Part shown: positions 21,310 through 32,700 of the stretch, one piece after another
How positions within the stretch are numbered: the stretch's first letter is position 1
Layout of the letters: each line of letters begins with the position of its first letter
Assembly (NCBI GenBank): GCA_028571685.1
Contig: CM053143.1
Span: 51,887,208 to 51,951,207 of the forward strand
Length of the DNA stretch: 64,000 nt
Origin: Heterohyrax brucei
Taxonomy: Eukaryota; Chordata; Mammalia; Hyracoidea; Procaviidae
Direction of reading: 5' to 3'
Program-made: the position numbers and the translations under genes
The notes under the pieces: generated by a model
Database searches by the model: none
The model's input: the letters and a program-made list of their open reading frames with translations, nothing else
Told to the model about the DNA's origin: nothing

Positions 21310-21762
21310 TTGTAGACTGTGTTTTCAAGGGAAACAAAACTAGTCACATGTATAATAGGTACAGGAAAATAGTTACGTAAAGGAAACAGCTCGCACTCAA
21401 GCAGCCAAGGAAGCTGGTGAACCCAAGGTTGGCAGTTCAGAGGTTAGAGCTCCAGATCACAGGCTGTGTATGTCTATGATACCAAGCTGGTGGGCGAGAC
21501 TGAGAGGTTTCTGCTGATTCATGGAGCTGCAGGGGCTGGTGAACCCAGGATCGGCAGGTCAGGGAAGGGGACTCTCACTTGCTGGCTGTAAGGGTTGATG
21601 AATCCAGCAGCTGCTAGTTCAAGTCCCAAGAACCAGATGCAAAAAGAGAAGAGAGCAGGAGCTGCTGGCAACGTGAGCAGATAGAAGTAAGGGGCAGAAG
21701 GTAGGGAGATGAAGACTGAGGGTGGTGATGAGCCATCATAGACCCCAGTATGCAACCAGGTT
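21310..21762. mobile_element. Probable LTR fragment related to 6,208-6,705
   Basis: It contains 'caagggaaacaaaactagtc', 'aaaggaaacagctcgc', repeated 'gctggtgaaccca' phrases, and 'gtcccaagaac' shared with the 6.2-kb repeat. The assignment to an LTR class is tentative. Confidence 0.35.
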
Positions 21763-22291
21763 TTCCTTTGTATTTACGTCATGTAATCTACAAAAAGAGA
21801 TAGTTTTACTTCCTCCTTTCCAATCTGGATGAATTTTATTTCTTTCCCTTGACGAACTGGTCTGGTTAGAACCTCCAACAGTGTTGAATAGAAGTGGAGG
21901 GAGAAAACTCCATGTCCTGTTCTTCATAGTAAGGGAAAGCATCCATCCCTACTTTTGTTCCCTTGTGTTTTATAGGTGCCTTTTGTCAGGTTGAGGAAGT
22001 TTGCTTGTATCCCTAGTCTGTTAATTGCTTTTACTATGAAAGGCTGTTAAATTTTGTCTAATGCTTTTTCTATGCCAATTAAGATGACGGTGCAATTTTT
22101 CCTCTTTATTCTTTAATACAGTGTATTACATTGATTTGTTTTCATATGTTGAAATAACCCTGTGTTCCTGGAATAAATCCCACTTGGTCATGGTGTATAA
22201 TCCTTTATACATGTTGCTGGGTTTAGCTTGCTAGTACTTTGTGAGGATTTTTTCATTTACATTTATTAAGGGTAGATACTGGTCTGTTTTT
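21763..22291 (-). mobile_element. Old L1 ORF2 fragment (reverse transcriptase region)
   Basis: On the minus strand this follows the part of ORF2 around and after the catalytic motif. Landmarks are 'gtgttgaatagaagtgga' (21,881), 'cctgtgttcctggaataaat' (22,160) and 'cccacttggtcatggtgt' (22,178). It has many stops. It ends where another L1 3'UTR begins. Confidence 0.8.
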
Positions 22292-22804
22292 ATTCTTTTA
22301 AATTTTTATTAAATTATAATTTATTTTATTTTGTTGAGAATATACACAGCAGAACTTACACACATGTAACAATTTTGACATATGTAATTAAGTGACGTTG
22401 ATTGCCTTCTTTGAGTTGTACAATCATTCTCACCTTTCTTTTCCAAGTCATTGTTCCTTATTAATATAAACTCACCACCCTGTAAGATGCCTGTGTAATC
22501 TTTTGAGTTGTTTCTGTCAGTTTGTTCTCACATAGGTCTTAAAAGAGAATAATGCTCATGAGCAGCATTCTTTACCAGTTAAGCTTAACTGTTGTTTGGT
22601 TTTAGGAAGATTTCAGAGAGTATTTTTCATTCAAGCTTTAAAGATTATCTCAGGGAAGTTTCATGGGCTCATCTAGTCTTTATAGCTCCAGAAAGTCTGG
22701 ATTCCATCTTACATGGTGTTTTGTACTTCCATCAGAAGGAATACAATGTCTTCGCATTGTTTTCTGTAAATTATCAGCCATTGGTATTGTTTGTGTAGGT
22801 CCCT
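22292..22804 (-). mobile_element. L1 3'UTR of a different, older subfamily
   Basis: A T/A-rich tail (22,292-22,330) is followed by 'gttgagaatatacacagcag', then 'cttaaaagagaataatgctc', 'cattctttaccagttaagct' and 'ggctcatctagtctttatag'. I recognise this as an afrotherian L1 3'UTR type. It sits between the older L1 fragment and a SINE. Confidence 0.55.
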
Positions 22805-23210
22805 TAGCGTATTAAACTGAAAGCCAAACCGGTCAGCAGTTGATTGTGAGACATGGTGACCCCTTGTGTTTGAGAGTAGAACTGTACTCCATAGGGCTTG
22901 CAATGGCTGGGATCTTTTGAGCGTAGACTGCCAGACTTTCTTTTGAGGCATCTGTGGGTAGTTCTGGAGACCTTGTAGACATAGTGGTTAAATGCTATGG
23001 CTGCTAACCAAATGCTTGGCAGTTCAGATCTGCCAGGTGCTCCTTGGAAACTATAGGACAATTCTACTCTGTCCTATAGGGTTGCTATGAGTCAGAATTG
23101 AACTGCACAGCAGTGCGTTGGGTTTGGTTTGCGTGGAGAGATTTGAATCACCAGCCTTTTGGCTAGTAGCTGGGTGCTTAACCATTTGTGCCACCCAGGG
23201 ACTCCTAATT
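22805..23210 (-). mobile_element. AfroSINE split by a second AfroSINE
   Basis: The minus-strand element starts at its tail ('aaagccaaacc', 22,822) and runs to 'aggcatctgtgggta' (22,946-22,960). It resumes after the inserted SINE at about 23,133 ('agatttgaatcaccagcctt') and ends with its head, 'gccacccagggactcc' (23,191-23,206). Confidence 0.8.
22962..23132 (+). mobile_element. AfroSINE inserted in an AfroSINE
   Basis: The head is 'gtggttaaatgctatggctg' (22,984-23,003), with the B-box-like 'gcagttcagatctgcc', then 'gttgctatgagtcagaattg' and the tail 'gggtttggttt' (23,120-23,130). The order and orientation show it landed in the older minus-strand SINE. Confidence 0.85.
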
Positions 23211-23999
23211 TATTAGAGGCTGCAAAATACTGATACTCTAATTCTATCATTCCTTCATTATTAGTTGCAAAACTTCTGTGAAGAGCAACTTGCCCTCATG
23301 AACTATCATTACCCCATGAGGGTACTATAAACAAAAGGTTTAAAAAGAAACATTTGTTTTCTTCCCTTTGTCTACGAATTGTCAAAATAAGAGTGGTTTC
23401 CTAGAATCTTGTAAAGGTATCCTGAACGTTTGTACCAAGTTTGGTGACTGGAACTTATTAGGTTAGTTCCTGAGGCTTTTCAAATGATACTAATCCTCTG
23501 ATAGCTTCCTTGCCTTCTGGAATGACAAGATGTTCCAGAATTATCTTGAACACTGCCTGTGCCAGACCTAGAATCAATCATTTCTCCAAAGAGCCGGCAG
23601 CCCTTTTAGTAAGACATGTTGTTTACAGACCACAGTCTGGGTGCAAGCAATGCTCATTGCTACTGGGTTGACCATGGTTTGTAGGCCTCTAAGTGGAAAG
23701 AGCTAGGAAACCAAAAACCCATTGCCGTTGAGTCCATTTCCACTTATAGAGACCCTATATATACATTTAAAAATAAAATACATAAGTTCTTGCTGAAACT
23801 TGAAACCAGCCCTTATCTTACATCTTCATGTCCTTTCAATGTTCCTGAAAATGTTGATTTTTAACAATAGCAAGATAAGTACTCATGTGCATTATTATGT
23901 ATACATAGCAGTTTCAGAATAGTAATGTTGACCTACAGTGTGACTACCCGAAATAAGTGAACATGTACAGTCAAATTATTATATATTAGAGTTACTTGT
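23211..23999. other. Ancient mammalian repeat-like sequence with a SINE fragment
   Basis: The phrases 'gaggctgcaaaatactgata', 'gatagcttccttgccttctg' and 'caagatgttccagaat' resemble a widespread old mammalian repeat (possibly an L1M 3' end), but I cannot name it. A minus-strand AfroSINE tail fragment lies at 23,711-23,765 ('aacccattgccgttgagtcc'). Confidence 0.4.
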
Positions 24000-24200
24000 G
24001 GGAGTCCCAGGGTGGCACAAATGGTTAATTGCTTGGCAACTGGCCTCAGAGTTGCCATTTGAACTGCTCACTGCTTTGTAAGACAGGCATTGTGATCTAA
24101 AAGATTGCAGCCTTGAAAACCCCAAGAAGCAGTTCTATCTTGTATACATGGGGTTGCTATGAGTTAAACTTGACACCACAGCAACTAACAACAAAATCAC
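24000..24200 (+). mobile_element. AfroSINE
   Basis: It opens 'gggagtcccagggtggcaca' and reads through 'aagattgcagccttgaaaac' to 'ggggttgctatgagttaaac'. It is the longer variant with the 'gattacagcc' middle section. The tail is eroded. Confidence 0.85.
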
Positions 24201-24302
24201 TTATAATAGTTACTGTCTGTGAGGTCTGGTTGCATATGTATATTTTCTCTATTTAATAAATCATAGAATACATCCTCTCTTTACGTCACTATTTTATTTA
24301 TC

Positions 24303-24362
24303 TGTAAGGTTGCTATGAGTCAGAACTGACTGGACAGGGATGGGTTGGATTTGGTTTGGTTT
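24303..24362 (+). mobile_element. 5'-truncated AfroSINE
   Basis: Only the tail is present: 'aaggttgctatgagtcagaa' then 'gggttggatttggtttggtt'. It lies within the ancient L1. Confidence 0.8.
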
Positions 24363-24448
24363 AGATGGAGATCTAATGTTTAGAGATCACTCCATAGTAG
24401 TATATAGAAATAGTTTTTTTTTTTTTTTAGAGCTGTAGTATTCCAAAG

Positions 24449-24655
24449 GAGCCCTGGTAGCACAGTGGTTAAACTCTTGGGGGCTAATCAAATGTTAGTG
24501 ATTCAGATCCACCACCTGCTACATGGGAGAAAGATGTGTCACCCTTCTTGTGCAAAGATTACAGCCTCGGAAACCCTTTGGTATAGTTCTACTCTTTCCT
24601 GTAGAGTCAGTATGAGTCAGAAATGACTTGATGGCAATGCATTTCGTTTGGTTAG
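24449..24655 (+). mobile_element. AfroSINE
   Basis: The head is 'ggagccctggtagcacagtg', the middle 'gggagaaagatgtgtcaccc' and 'aagattacagcctcgg', and the tail 'gtatgagtcagaaatgactt'. It is inserted in the ancient L1 just after its 'agtattcca' motif. Confidence 0.88.
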
Positions 24656-25486
24656 TACTACTTAGTACTGGATGTGCTATGGTTTATTTAATAAATCATC
24701 TATTGATGGGCATGTAGGTTGTTTCCAGTCTTTGCAGTATAAATCATGATACAATAAATAAAGTAGTGCATATAATTTTTCTTTCACCAGTGAGAATGGA
24801 GTCCTAGCAATGGGATTGTTGAGTCAAAACATAAACGTGTATGTAATTTTGTTAGCTGTGTATTCTCAAATTCCCTTCTGTAGAGGTTGTGCCATTTACA
24901 TTTTCATCAGCAGTATATGAGAATACCTGTTTTTCTACTGTTGATTAAAAAAATGTGTGTATTGTGAGATTGTTGCCATTCTGATAGGCGGATGATGGTA
25001 TAATTAGTATGATTAATTTGTATTTCTCTTATAATTATTAAGATTGAGCTTCTTTTCAAATGGTTAAGTCATTTGCTGCTTTTTTTGGTGTTCATGATAA
25101 ACTATCTTCATATTTCTAGCTCATAGTTGTTTTTAGCCTCTTTTTGTCTCCAGTTTTGAAAGTTATTTAGCCATGAGGAATATCAGTTCTTTGCCTGTCA
25201 TATATTAATTGCAAATCCGTTTTTACCTGGTTACCTGTTTTTGTTTTGTTTTGCCATACAATTAAAATAATATGGAAACAGATTTACTGGTCTTTTCTCC
25301 AGTTGCTTTTGGAGTTTGAGTCATAGTCCAGAAAATATTCCCTGCTCTCAAGTTAGAGGCATTCTTGTTACAGTATGATTTCGCTTTTTCCATTTATTTT
25401 AATTTGGTATTTACCTGGTATATTGTCTAAGAAAAGGATTCAGTTTTATCCAAATACCTCTTACAAAAGTCTGTCTACTCTCACTG

Positions 25487-26101
25487 TGCTAGTTATCAGT
25501 GTATTGCTGCCTTAGCTCCAAACCCACCCTTGTTTGGCTGCTCTCTAATGACTGAGTTATGTACATTTTCTTCCTTAGGCAGCTGGCATGATGTTAAGTT
25601 TTGTCAGTAGAGGGTGCTGGATAGACAGTGGAGGAGGCAGGGATTTCTCCAATGCATGGCTTCTGTAGCACGGGTAGCTTCTCCAAGCACTGAGCTCTTA
25701 TAGGGACAAATTTCCATCAGTATGCAGTGATGAGAAGCTTCTGGAGCCTTCTAGCTGGTATTGCAATAATTTGTGTAACATGGTGCTTTTCTGGGAATGG
25801 CTTCTCCCATCACCACAGAGGACAAATTTCCAGTTGAGTTTTGTGGTGTAGAAACACAGCAACTCCTCTGTCATCCACTGATTTGTGTGTGTACTCTCTT
25901 CAAGAAGCTCTGTATCTCAGCCCTGGTATTTGCATACATAGGCCCTCTTACGTGCTGTATTCCTGTATTCTGTAGAGTTCTCTTTACTTTTTATTAGCTA
26001 ATCCCTCATTGTGGCAATCCTCTGTTACACATAGTGATTTAGTATATTAAACTTTCCCTGTTCAAATTACTGTGTAGTTTGTTTCCTGACTGGCTCCTAC
26101 A
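25487..26101 (+). mobile_element. Solo LTR (ERVL-like), 615 bp
   Basis: It starts 'tgctagttatcagtgtattg' and ends 'gactggctcctaca', giving TG...CA ends. 'attaaactttccc' (26,046) near the right end serves as a polyadenylation-like signal. The flanking bases 'cactg' (25,482-25,486) and 'cagtg' (26,102-26,106) form a 5-bp duplication with one mismatch. The ancient L1 reads on directly after it ('gtgagatgctgcctttatt'). The phrase 'ttttgtcagtagagggtgct' is typical of a mammalian LTR group that I cannot name precisely. No internal viral genes are present. Confidence 0.7.
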
Positions 26102-26227
26102 CAGTGATGTGAGATGCTGCCTTTATTATATACTAAGCACCCATATGCTATTGAGTTTATTTCTGAATTTTTAAATTTTGCTCAATTAATTTCTCTAATT
26201 TTGGATTAATATCAAACTGTTCTAATT

Positions 26228-26252
26228 AACCCTTGTGCCACCAGAGCTCCAT
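26228..26252 (-). mobile_element. AfroSINE head fragment
   Basis: 'cccttgtgccaccagagctc' is the reverse complement of the AfroSINE head. It abuts the tail of the next minus-strand SINE. Confidence 0.6.
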
Positions 26253-26256
26253 AGAA

Positions 26257-26893
26257 AACTTGTTGTTGTTAGGTGCCTGTGAGTCGATTCCAGCTTAGAC
26301 TGACATATAAGCTAGAGAAGAAATGCCTCGTAGGGCTTCCATGGAGTGGGTGGTGGATTTGAACTACCAATTTTTTATTTTTTATTTTTATTTTTTATTA
26401 TGACTGAGTGAAAATGTACATTCCCATATAACTTTACATGCCCACCTATATGCAGCTTCCACTGCTCTCCCTGTCCGGTGACAGCACACTATTCCTCTCT
26501 GCTCCATACATGTCTCATCCTCCCAACAGTCTCCTTTCCCCTCCTCTCCACCCACTCTCCTTCCTCTGGCCAGAGGTCAGCAGGATGATATCCTATAGAT
26601 GTATAGAACCATAAAGTGCATTCAATACATGGTCACTCTGCATCACCAAGTCCAGTCCATTTGTGTCCAAAGAGTGGACCTTCGTTATGATTTATGGGCA
26701 AGGGCAGCATCAGGCCCAGGGGCCATGCTCCCAGGGGAACCCCGAAGCTGCTGGACCATCAATTGCGGTCTTATTAGTGGAGATCTCAGGGTGCATCCTT
26801 TTTTATTCTTGTGTTGCCAGTGAGATTCAACTTAGTGAGCTCCATCGTGTGAACTGCCAACTTTTTGATTAGCAGCTGAGCTTTGAACTGTGC
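26257..26893 (-). mobile_element. AfroSINE split by a truncated L1
   Basis: The tail half is 26,257-26,370 ('gttgttgttaggtgcctgtg' to 'gatttgaactaccaa') and the head half is 26,850-26,893 ('tgaactgccaactttttgat', 'agcagctgag'). The L1 at 26,371-26,849 interrupts it and duplicates 11 bp of SINE sequence. Confidence 0.82.
26371..26849 (-). mobile_element. 5'-truncated young L1 (3'UTR only) inside a SINE
   Basis: It matches the 3'UTR of the full-length copies from the tail ('gactgagtgaaaatgtacat') to 'gtgagctccatcgtg'. The flanks 'tgaactaccaa' (26,360-26,370) and 'tgaactgccaa' (26,850-26,860) are the target-site duplication with one later substitution. The plus-strand frames at 26,599-26,872 are chance. 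Confidence 0.9.
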
Positions 26894-27666
26894 TTTAATG
26901 TTCATTAGTGCTTGCTGCTCCTCATTACTCTTATTTTTCAGGATCTTACTAGTGGTTCTTGCCTGCTTTCTTTGCCAAATGAAGTTTTGATCAACTTTTC
27001 TAACTCCAGGAAAATACCTGATGACATTTCTTTTTTTTTTTTTTTTTTAATTTGAGTTGTGTTGAATTTATAAACTCTGTGATGTTGATTCATTCTGTTC
27101 AAGAAACTAATATAGCTTTCTATTTGTTGAAGGTGAGTTTTGGGTCTTTCTGAAGTGTTTATAGTTTTTCTGATATAAAGTTAGGACTTAAAAAATATCT
27201 TAAATTTACGTATCTTCTTTTTCTTTTTTTTGGTTGTTCTATCTTCTAGCCAGTTTTTATTTGTAGATGTGAAGGTTGTTGATTGTATTACAATGTAATT
27301 TATTCAATTTTCTTGTTCATAATGCTTTTTTCATTTCTTTTTTCGGTTTTCCTGTTAGTGTTCCTTTCCAGTGTTTCTAATTGCTTTCTCTTGACTAATA
27401 GTATGGATAATATCTCCATTACAATGTTGTTGGTGGAGACAGTGTTGTGATATTCTCAATTTTAGTGTTTTCACATTAAGAAAGATGGTGGCTTTTGCAT
27501 TTAAACAGTACCCGTTAATTCCTATGTTACTGAATTTTTAAATTTTCATGTGAAAGGGCATTGGATTTTTTCAGTGCCTTTCTTCCATTTATGGAAACAG
27601 ATCATGTGATTTTTAGGCTCAGTTCTATTAGTAATATGGATTATATTAATGGTTTCCTAATATTGA

Positions 27667-27832
27667 ATTGGAAACCCTGGTTGCACAGTGGTTAAGAGCT
27701 CTAACTGCTAACCAAAAAGTTAGCAGTTCGGATCCACAAGACACTCTCTTGGAAACACTATGAGGCAGTTCTACTCTGTCCTATAGGAGACCTATGAATT
27801 GAAATTGGTGCAGTGTCAACTGCTTTGCCTTT
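27667..27832 (+). mobile_element. AfroSINE
   Basis: 'aaccctggttgcacagtggt' then 'gctaaccaaaaagttagcag', with the B-box-like 'gcagttcggatcc' and 'gcagttctactctgtcctat'. Its tail is eroded. It is inserted in the ancient L1. Confidence 0.88.
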
Positions 27833-27873
27833 ATGGATACTGAGTTATGCTTGCATTCCTGGAATAAACTTCA

Positions 27874-27925
27874 TAGGATCACTGCGAGTCAGAACTGACT
27901 TCATGGTAACGGGTTTGGGTTTTGA
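27874..27925 (+). mobile_element. 5'-truncated AfroSINE
   Basis: Tail only: 'cactgcgagtcagaactgac' and 'ggtaacgggtttgggttttg'. It lies in the ancient L1. Confidence 0.75.
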
Positions 27926-27986
27926 ATTTTAATCAGCTTTTATGTTTGCTAGTAACTTAAGATTTTTACATCTATATTCGTAAGTG

Positions 27987-28145
27987 GGAAACCCTGGTGG
28001 TGTACTAATTAAGTGCTACCTCTGCTAACTGAAAGGTCAGCAGTTCAAATATACCAGGTTCTCCTTGGAAACTCTATAGAGCAGTTCTAGTCTGTCTTTC
28101 AGGGTCGCTGTGAGTTGCAGTCAACTCAACAGCAGTGAGTTGGTT
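27987..28145 (+). mobile_element. AfroSINE
   Basis: 'gaaaccctggtggtgtacta', 'ctgaaaggtcagcagttcaa', 'caggttctccttggaaactc' and 'agggtcgctgtgagttgcag' follow the SINE order from head to tail. Confidence 0.87.
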
Positions 28146-28736
28146 GACTCATAAATGTGGTTGATCTTTAGTTTTCTTTCACGATTTAGTCTTCATCAAA
28201 TTCAAGGTTTAATGTTATCTTTACTTCACAAAACAATATATGAAAATTTCCTTATTTTTATGTTCTAGAATAGCTTAAATATCATTGAAATGATCTAATT
28301 ATTAAAAATTTTGTAGAATTTCTTGTGATATATGCTTTTTTATGAGGCTATCTATAACTACTTTGTATATTTTCTCCCTTGGTATTAAATATAATGAAAT
28401 TTCATTTCTCTACAGGACTTCCTTTTGCTAAGATTTAGTTTTCTAGAAAAATAATCCATTTTATCTAGATTTTCTTACTTATTTGCATTGAATCATATAA
28501 AATAATCACTACTAATTTTCACATTTTATCTCTTTGACAGTTATTTCCTTCTCTTTGTCGTATCTAATTTCATGTGTTCCTGTTTTCTCCCCCTTTTTGT
28601 TAGTAGTTTGCTCAGCATTTTGTCTGTTTTATGGTTTTTCTTTTAAATAATCAGACTTCAGATTTATTTATTAGTCATATTCTCTCATCTTTCTTAAAAC
28701 ATATTCAGTTCTGCTTTTGTTATTCTTCCAACTTTT

Positions 28737-29744
28737 TAAAAAAAATTTTTATTTTTATTTAACATAACTGAGTGAAAATGTACATTCACGTATAAATTTA
28801 CATGCCCCCTATATGCAGCTTCCACTGCTCTCCCTGTCCGGTGACTGCACACTATTCCTCTCTGCTCCATACATGTCTCATCCTCCAAATAGCCTCCTTT
28901 CCCCTCCTCTCCATCCACTCCCCTTCCTCCAGCCAGAGGTCAGCAAGATGATATCCTATAGATGTATAGAACCATAAAGTGCTTCCAATATATGGTCACT
29001 CTGCATTGCCAAGTCCAGTCCATTCCTGTCCAAAGAGTGGACCTTTGTTATAATTTATGGGAAAGGGCAGCATCAGGGCCAGGGGCCATGCTCTCAGAGG
29101 AACCCCAAAACCGCTGGACCATCAGTTGAGGTCTTTTAGTGGAGATCTCATGATGCACCTCTTTTTATTCTTGTGTTGTCAGTGAGACTCCTCTCTGTGA
29201 GCTCCATCATGGCTATCACTGGTGGTGGCTGGGCATCATCCGGTTCTTCCGGTCCCAAGTCGATGTAGGCACCCACTGTAGTGGGTCTCTCTGTCTTCTC
29301 GGTTGTCTTTACCGCATGTCATTTTGGTCCTCGGTGAGCATCTGTTCCTGCTGAGTTGGGACATTTGCTGTATCCTCGGATGGCAGCTTGGCAGCTTTTA
29401 AGACCCCAGACGCCACTCACCAATGTGGGGTGCAGAGAGCTCTCTTAGCAAAATGCTAGTTGTGCCAATTGGCCTGGAATTCGCCTAAGAGCATGGTCCC
29501 CTGCCCCGCACCCCAGCTACCCTATCCTCGCAGCATTGAATTGAGATGGAAGGAGTACTCAAGTTATACTGAAGTCCACTTAATGTTGTTCTTGTTTCTA
29601 ATGTGTGCTATCACTGCTTTATCCCAGCTAGATTTCTAGTAACTATCTAAACTAAACCCTCTCCCCTCACCCTCCCTCCCTCCCCTCCCTTGCAGCTGTC
29701 AAAGAGTCTTTTCTTCTATACACAAGTCTGTTTTTGAAGTCTTA
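28737..29744 (-). other. L1 copy 2 3'UTR and A-tail
   Basis: Family-diagnostic 3'UTR. A G-rich polypurine tract (sense strand) lies at 29,657-29,691. The tail is A-rich with interruptions, seen as T/A-rich sequence at 28,737-28,765. Confidence 0.85.
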
Positions 29745-32700
29745 TCATAGAGGTCTGATACAGTATTTGTCCTTTTGTCGCTGACTACTTTCACTCAACA
29801 TATTGGCTTCCAGTTGAAACCAGGTTAGGAGATGTTTCCCGGAATCATCGTTATTCTTTATCATTGTGTAGTGCTCCATTGAGTATATGTACCATAGTTT
29901 ACCTATCCATTCTTCTATTGTTGGGCATCTGGGTTGATTCCATATTTTTGCTATTGTGGACTGTGCTGCGATAAACATTCTGGTGCATGTGTTTGTTGGT
30001 GTGAAAGGCCTTGATTCTGTAGGATATATTCCATGTAGTGGAATTACTGGGTCAAATGGTATATCGATATCCATTTTTTTAAGGAAGCGCCAGGTTGCCT
30101 TCCAAGGAGGCTGGACCATTTTGCAACCCCACCAACAGTGTAGGAGGGTTCCACTTTCTCCACAGCCTCTCCAGCATTTGTTGTTTTGTGTTTTCTGGAT
30201 CATGGCCAATCTTGTTGGGGTGAGATGGTATCTCATTGTTGTCTTGATTTGAATTTCTTTAATAACTAAAGATCGTGAACATGTCCACATGTGTTTTTTG
30301 GCTGCCTGGATCTCCTCTTTAGTGAAGTGTCTGTCCATCTCCTTTGCCCATTGCTTAATTGGATGGTTTATCTTCTTCTTATTGATATTTTGTAGTGTCT
30401 TATAGATTATGGAGATCAGGCATCGGTCTGACATAGAGTTGCCAAATATTTTTTCCCATTCTGTGGGTGTTCTTTTAATTCTATTAATAAAGTCTTTGGA
30501 TGAGCAAAACTGTTTGATTCTTAATAGTTCCCATTAATCTATTTTCTCTTCTGTTGATTAAGGTTTCTTTGATAGATTTTGGAGCTTGTCCTCATGGTGT
30601 ATTAAAACTTCCATTGTTGTTCTTACCTTTTCTTGGATGAGCTTTATCGTTTTGGGTTTGATATTTAGGTCTTTTATCCAGTTGGAGTTGGTTTTTGTAT
30701 AAGGTGTAAGGTATGGATCTTGATTCAGTTTATTGCAGATGGATAACCAATTTTGCCAGCACCATTTGTTGAAGATACTGTTTTTATCCCAGTTTAATGT
30801 CTTAGGGCCTTTATTGAATATCAACTGTTTATAGGCAGATGATGTCGTCTCTGGGGTCTCAATTCTGTTCCATTGATCGATCTGTCTGTTCTTGTACCAG
30901 TACCAGGCTGTTTTGACCACTGTGGCAGTGTAGTATGTTCTAAGATCGGGTAATGAGAGGCCTCCCAGTGTGTTCTTCTTCTTTAGTAGTACCTTACTTA
31001 TCCGGGGCTTCTTCCCTTTCCAAACAAAATTGGTGATTTGTTTCTCCATCTCATTAAAAAATGATACTGGAACTTGTATTGGGATTGCAGTATATAAATA
31101 ATTTGCTTTGGGTAAAATAGACATTTTCACAATGTAAAGTCTTCCTATCCATAAGCAGGGTAGGTTTTTCCATTTATCTAAATCTCTTTTAGTTTCTTGT
31201 AGTACGGGCTTGTAGTTCTCTTTGTAAAGATCTGTTGTTTCTCTGGTTAGATTAATTCCTAGGTACTTTATCTTCTTAGGGGCTCTCGTAAATGGTGTGG
31301 ATTTGATAATTTCCTCCTTAACATTCTTGTTGTTGGTATAAAGGAATCCTCCTGATTTACTTATGTTTATCTTGTATCCTGAGACTTTACTGAACTCCTC
31401 TATCAGTCTGAGTAGCTTACTTATAGATTCCTTGGGGTTCTCTGCATATACAATCATATCATCTGCGAACAGGAAGATTTTAACTTCCTCTTTGCCAATG
31501 CAGATGCCCTTTCTTTCTTCGTCTCGTCTAATTGCTCTGGCTCGAACTTCTAGCACAATGTTGAATAGGAGAGGTGAGAGTGGGCATCCTTGTCTAGTTC
31601 CTGATCTCAAGGGAAAGTCTTTCAGTCTCTCTCCATTCAGGATGATGTGGGCAATTGGCATTGTATAAATGTCCCTTATTGTGTTGAGGAATTTGCCGTC
31701 TATGCCCATTTTGCTAAGAGTTTTTAGCATGAATGGGTGTTGGACTTTATCAAATGCCTTTTCGGCATCAATGGACAAAATCAGGTGATCTTTGTCTCTT
31801 GTGTTATTTATGTGGTTAATGACATTAATTGTTTTCCTGATGCTGAATCAGCCTTGCATACCTGGTATGAATCCCACTTAGTCATGATGGATTATTTTCT
31901 TGATATGTTGTTGTATTCTGTTGGCAAGAATTTTGTTGAAGATTTTTGCATCTGGGTTCATGAGTGATATCGGTCTGTAGTTCTCTGTCTTTGTTGGATC
32001 TTTCCCTGGCTTAGGTATCAGGGTTATGCTGGCTTCATAGAATGAGTTTGGGAGTATTCCATCCCTTTGTATACTGTGAAATAGTCTCAGTAGTATTGGG
32101 GATAACTCTTCTCTAAATGCTTGGTAGAATTCTGCCGTGAAGCCATCTGGGCCCAGACTTTTTTTGGTTGGCAGTGTTTTGATGACCTTTTCAATCTCTT
32201 CCTTTCCGATGGGTTTATTAAGTTGTTCTGACTCATGTTGAAATAATTTGGGTAGGTGGTATAAATCAAGGAATTTGTCCATTTCCTGTAGGTTTTCAAA
32301 TTTGTTAGAGTACAGTCTTTCATAGTATTCTGTTATGACATTTTTGATTTCTGTTGCATGTGTGGTGACAACTCCCCTCTCATTTGTAATTTGAGTTATT
32401 TGTTTCCTTTCCTGCTTTTCATTAGTAAGTTTAGCCAGTGGTTTATCAATTTTGTTGATCTTTTCAAAAAACCAGCTTTTGGTCTTTTCAATTTTTTCAG
32501 TTGTTTTTCTATTCTCTAATTCATTTAGCTGTGCTCTAATCTTCATGATCTCATTTCTTCCGGTGCCCAAGGGGTTCCTCTGTTGTTCCCTTTCTACTTG
32601 TTCAAGCTGTAGAGTTAGTTCCTTGATTTGGTTTCTTTCTTCCTTCCAGATGTGTGCATTTATGGAGATAAACAGACCTGTGAGCACTGCTTTGGCTGTA

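Noticed and set aside
22984..23060. tRNA-like A and B boxes in many SINE heads
   Set aside because: They are the internal polymerase III promoter of tRNA-derived SINEs; no complete cloverleaf is present.
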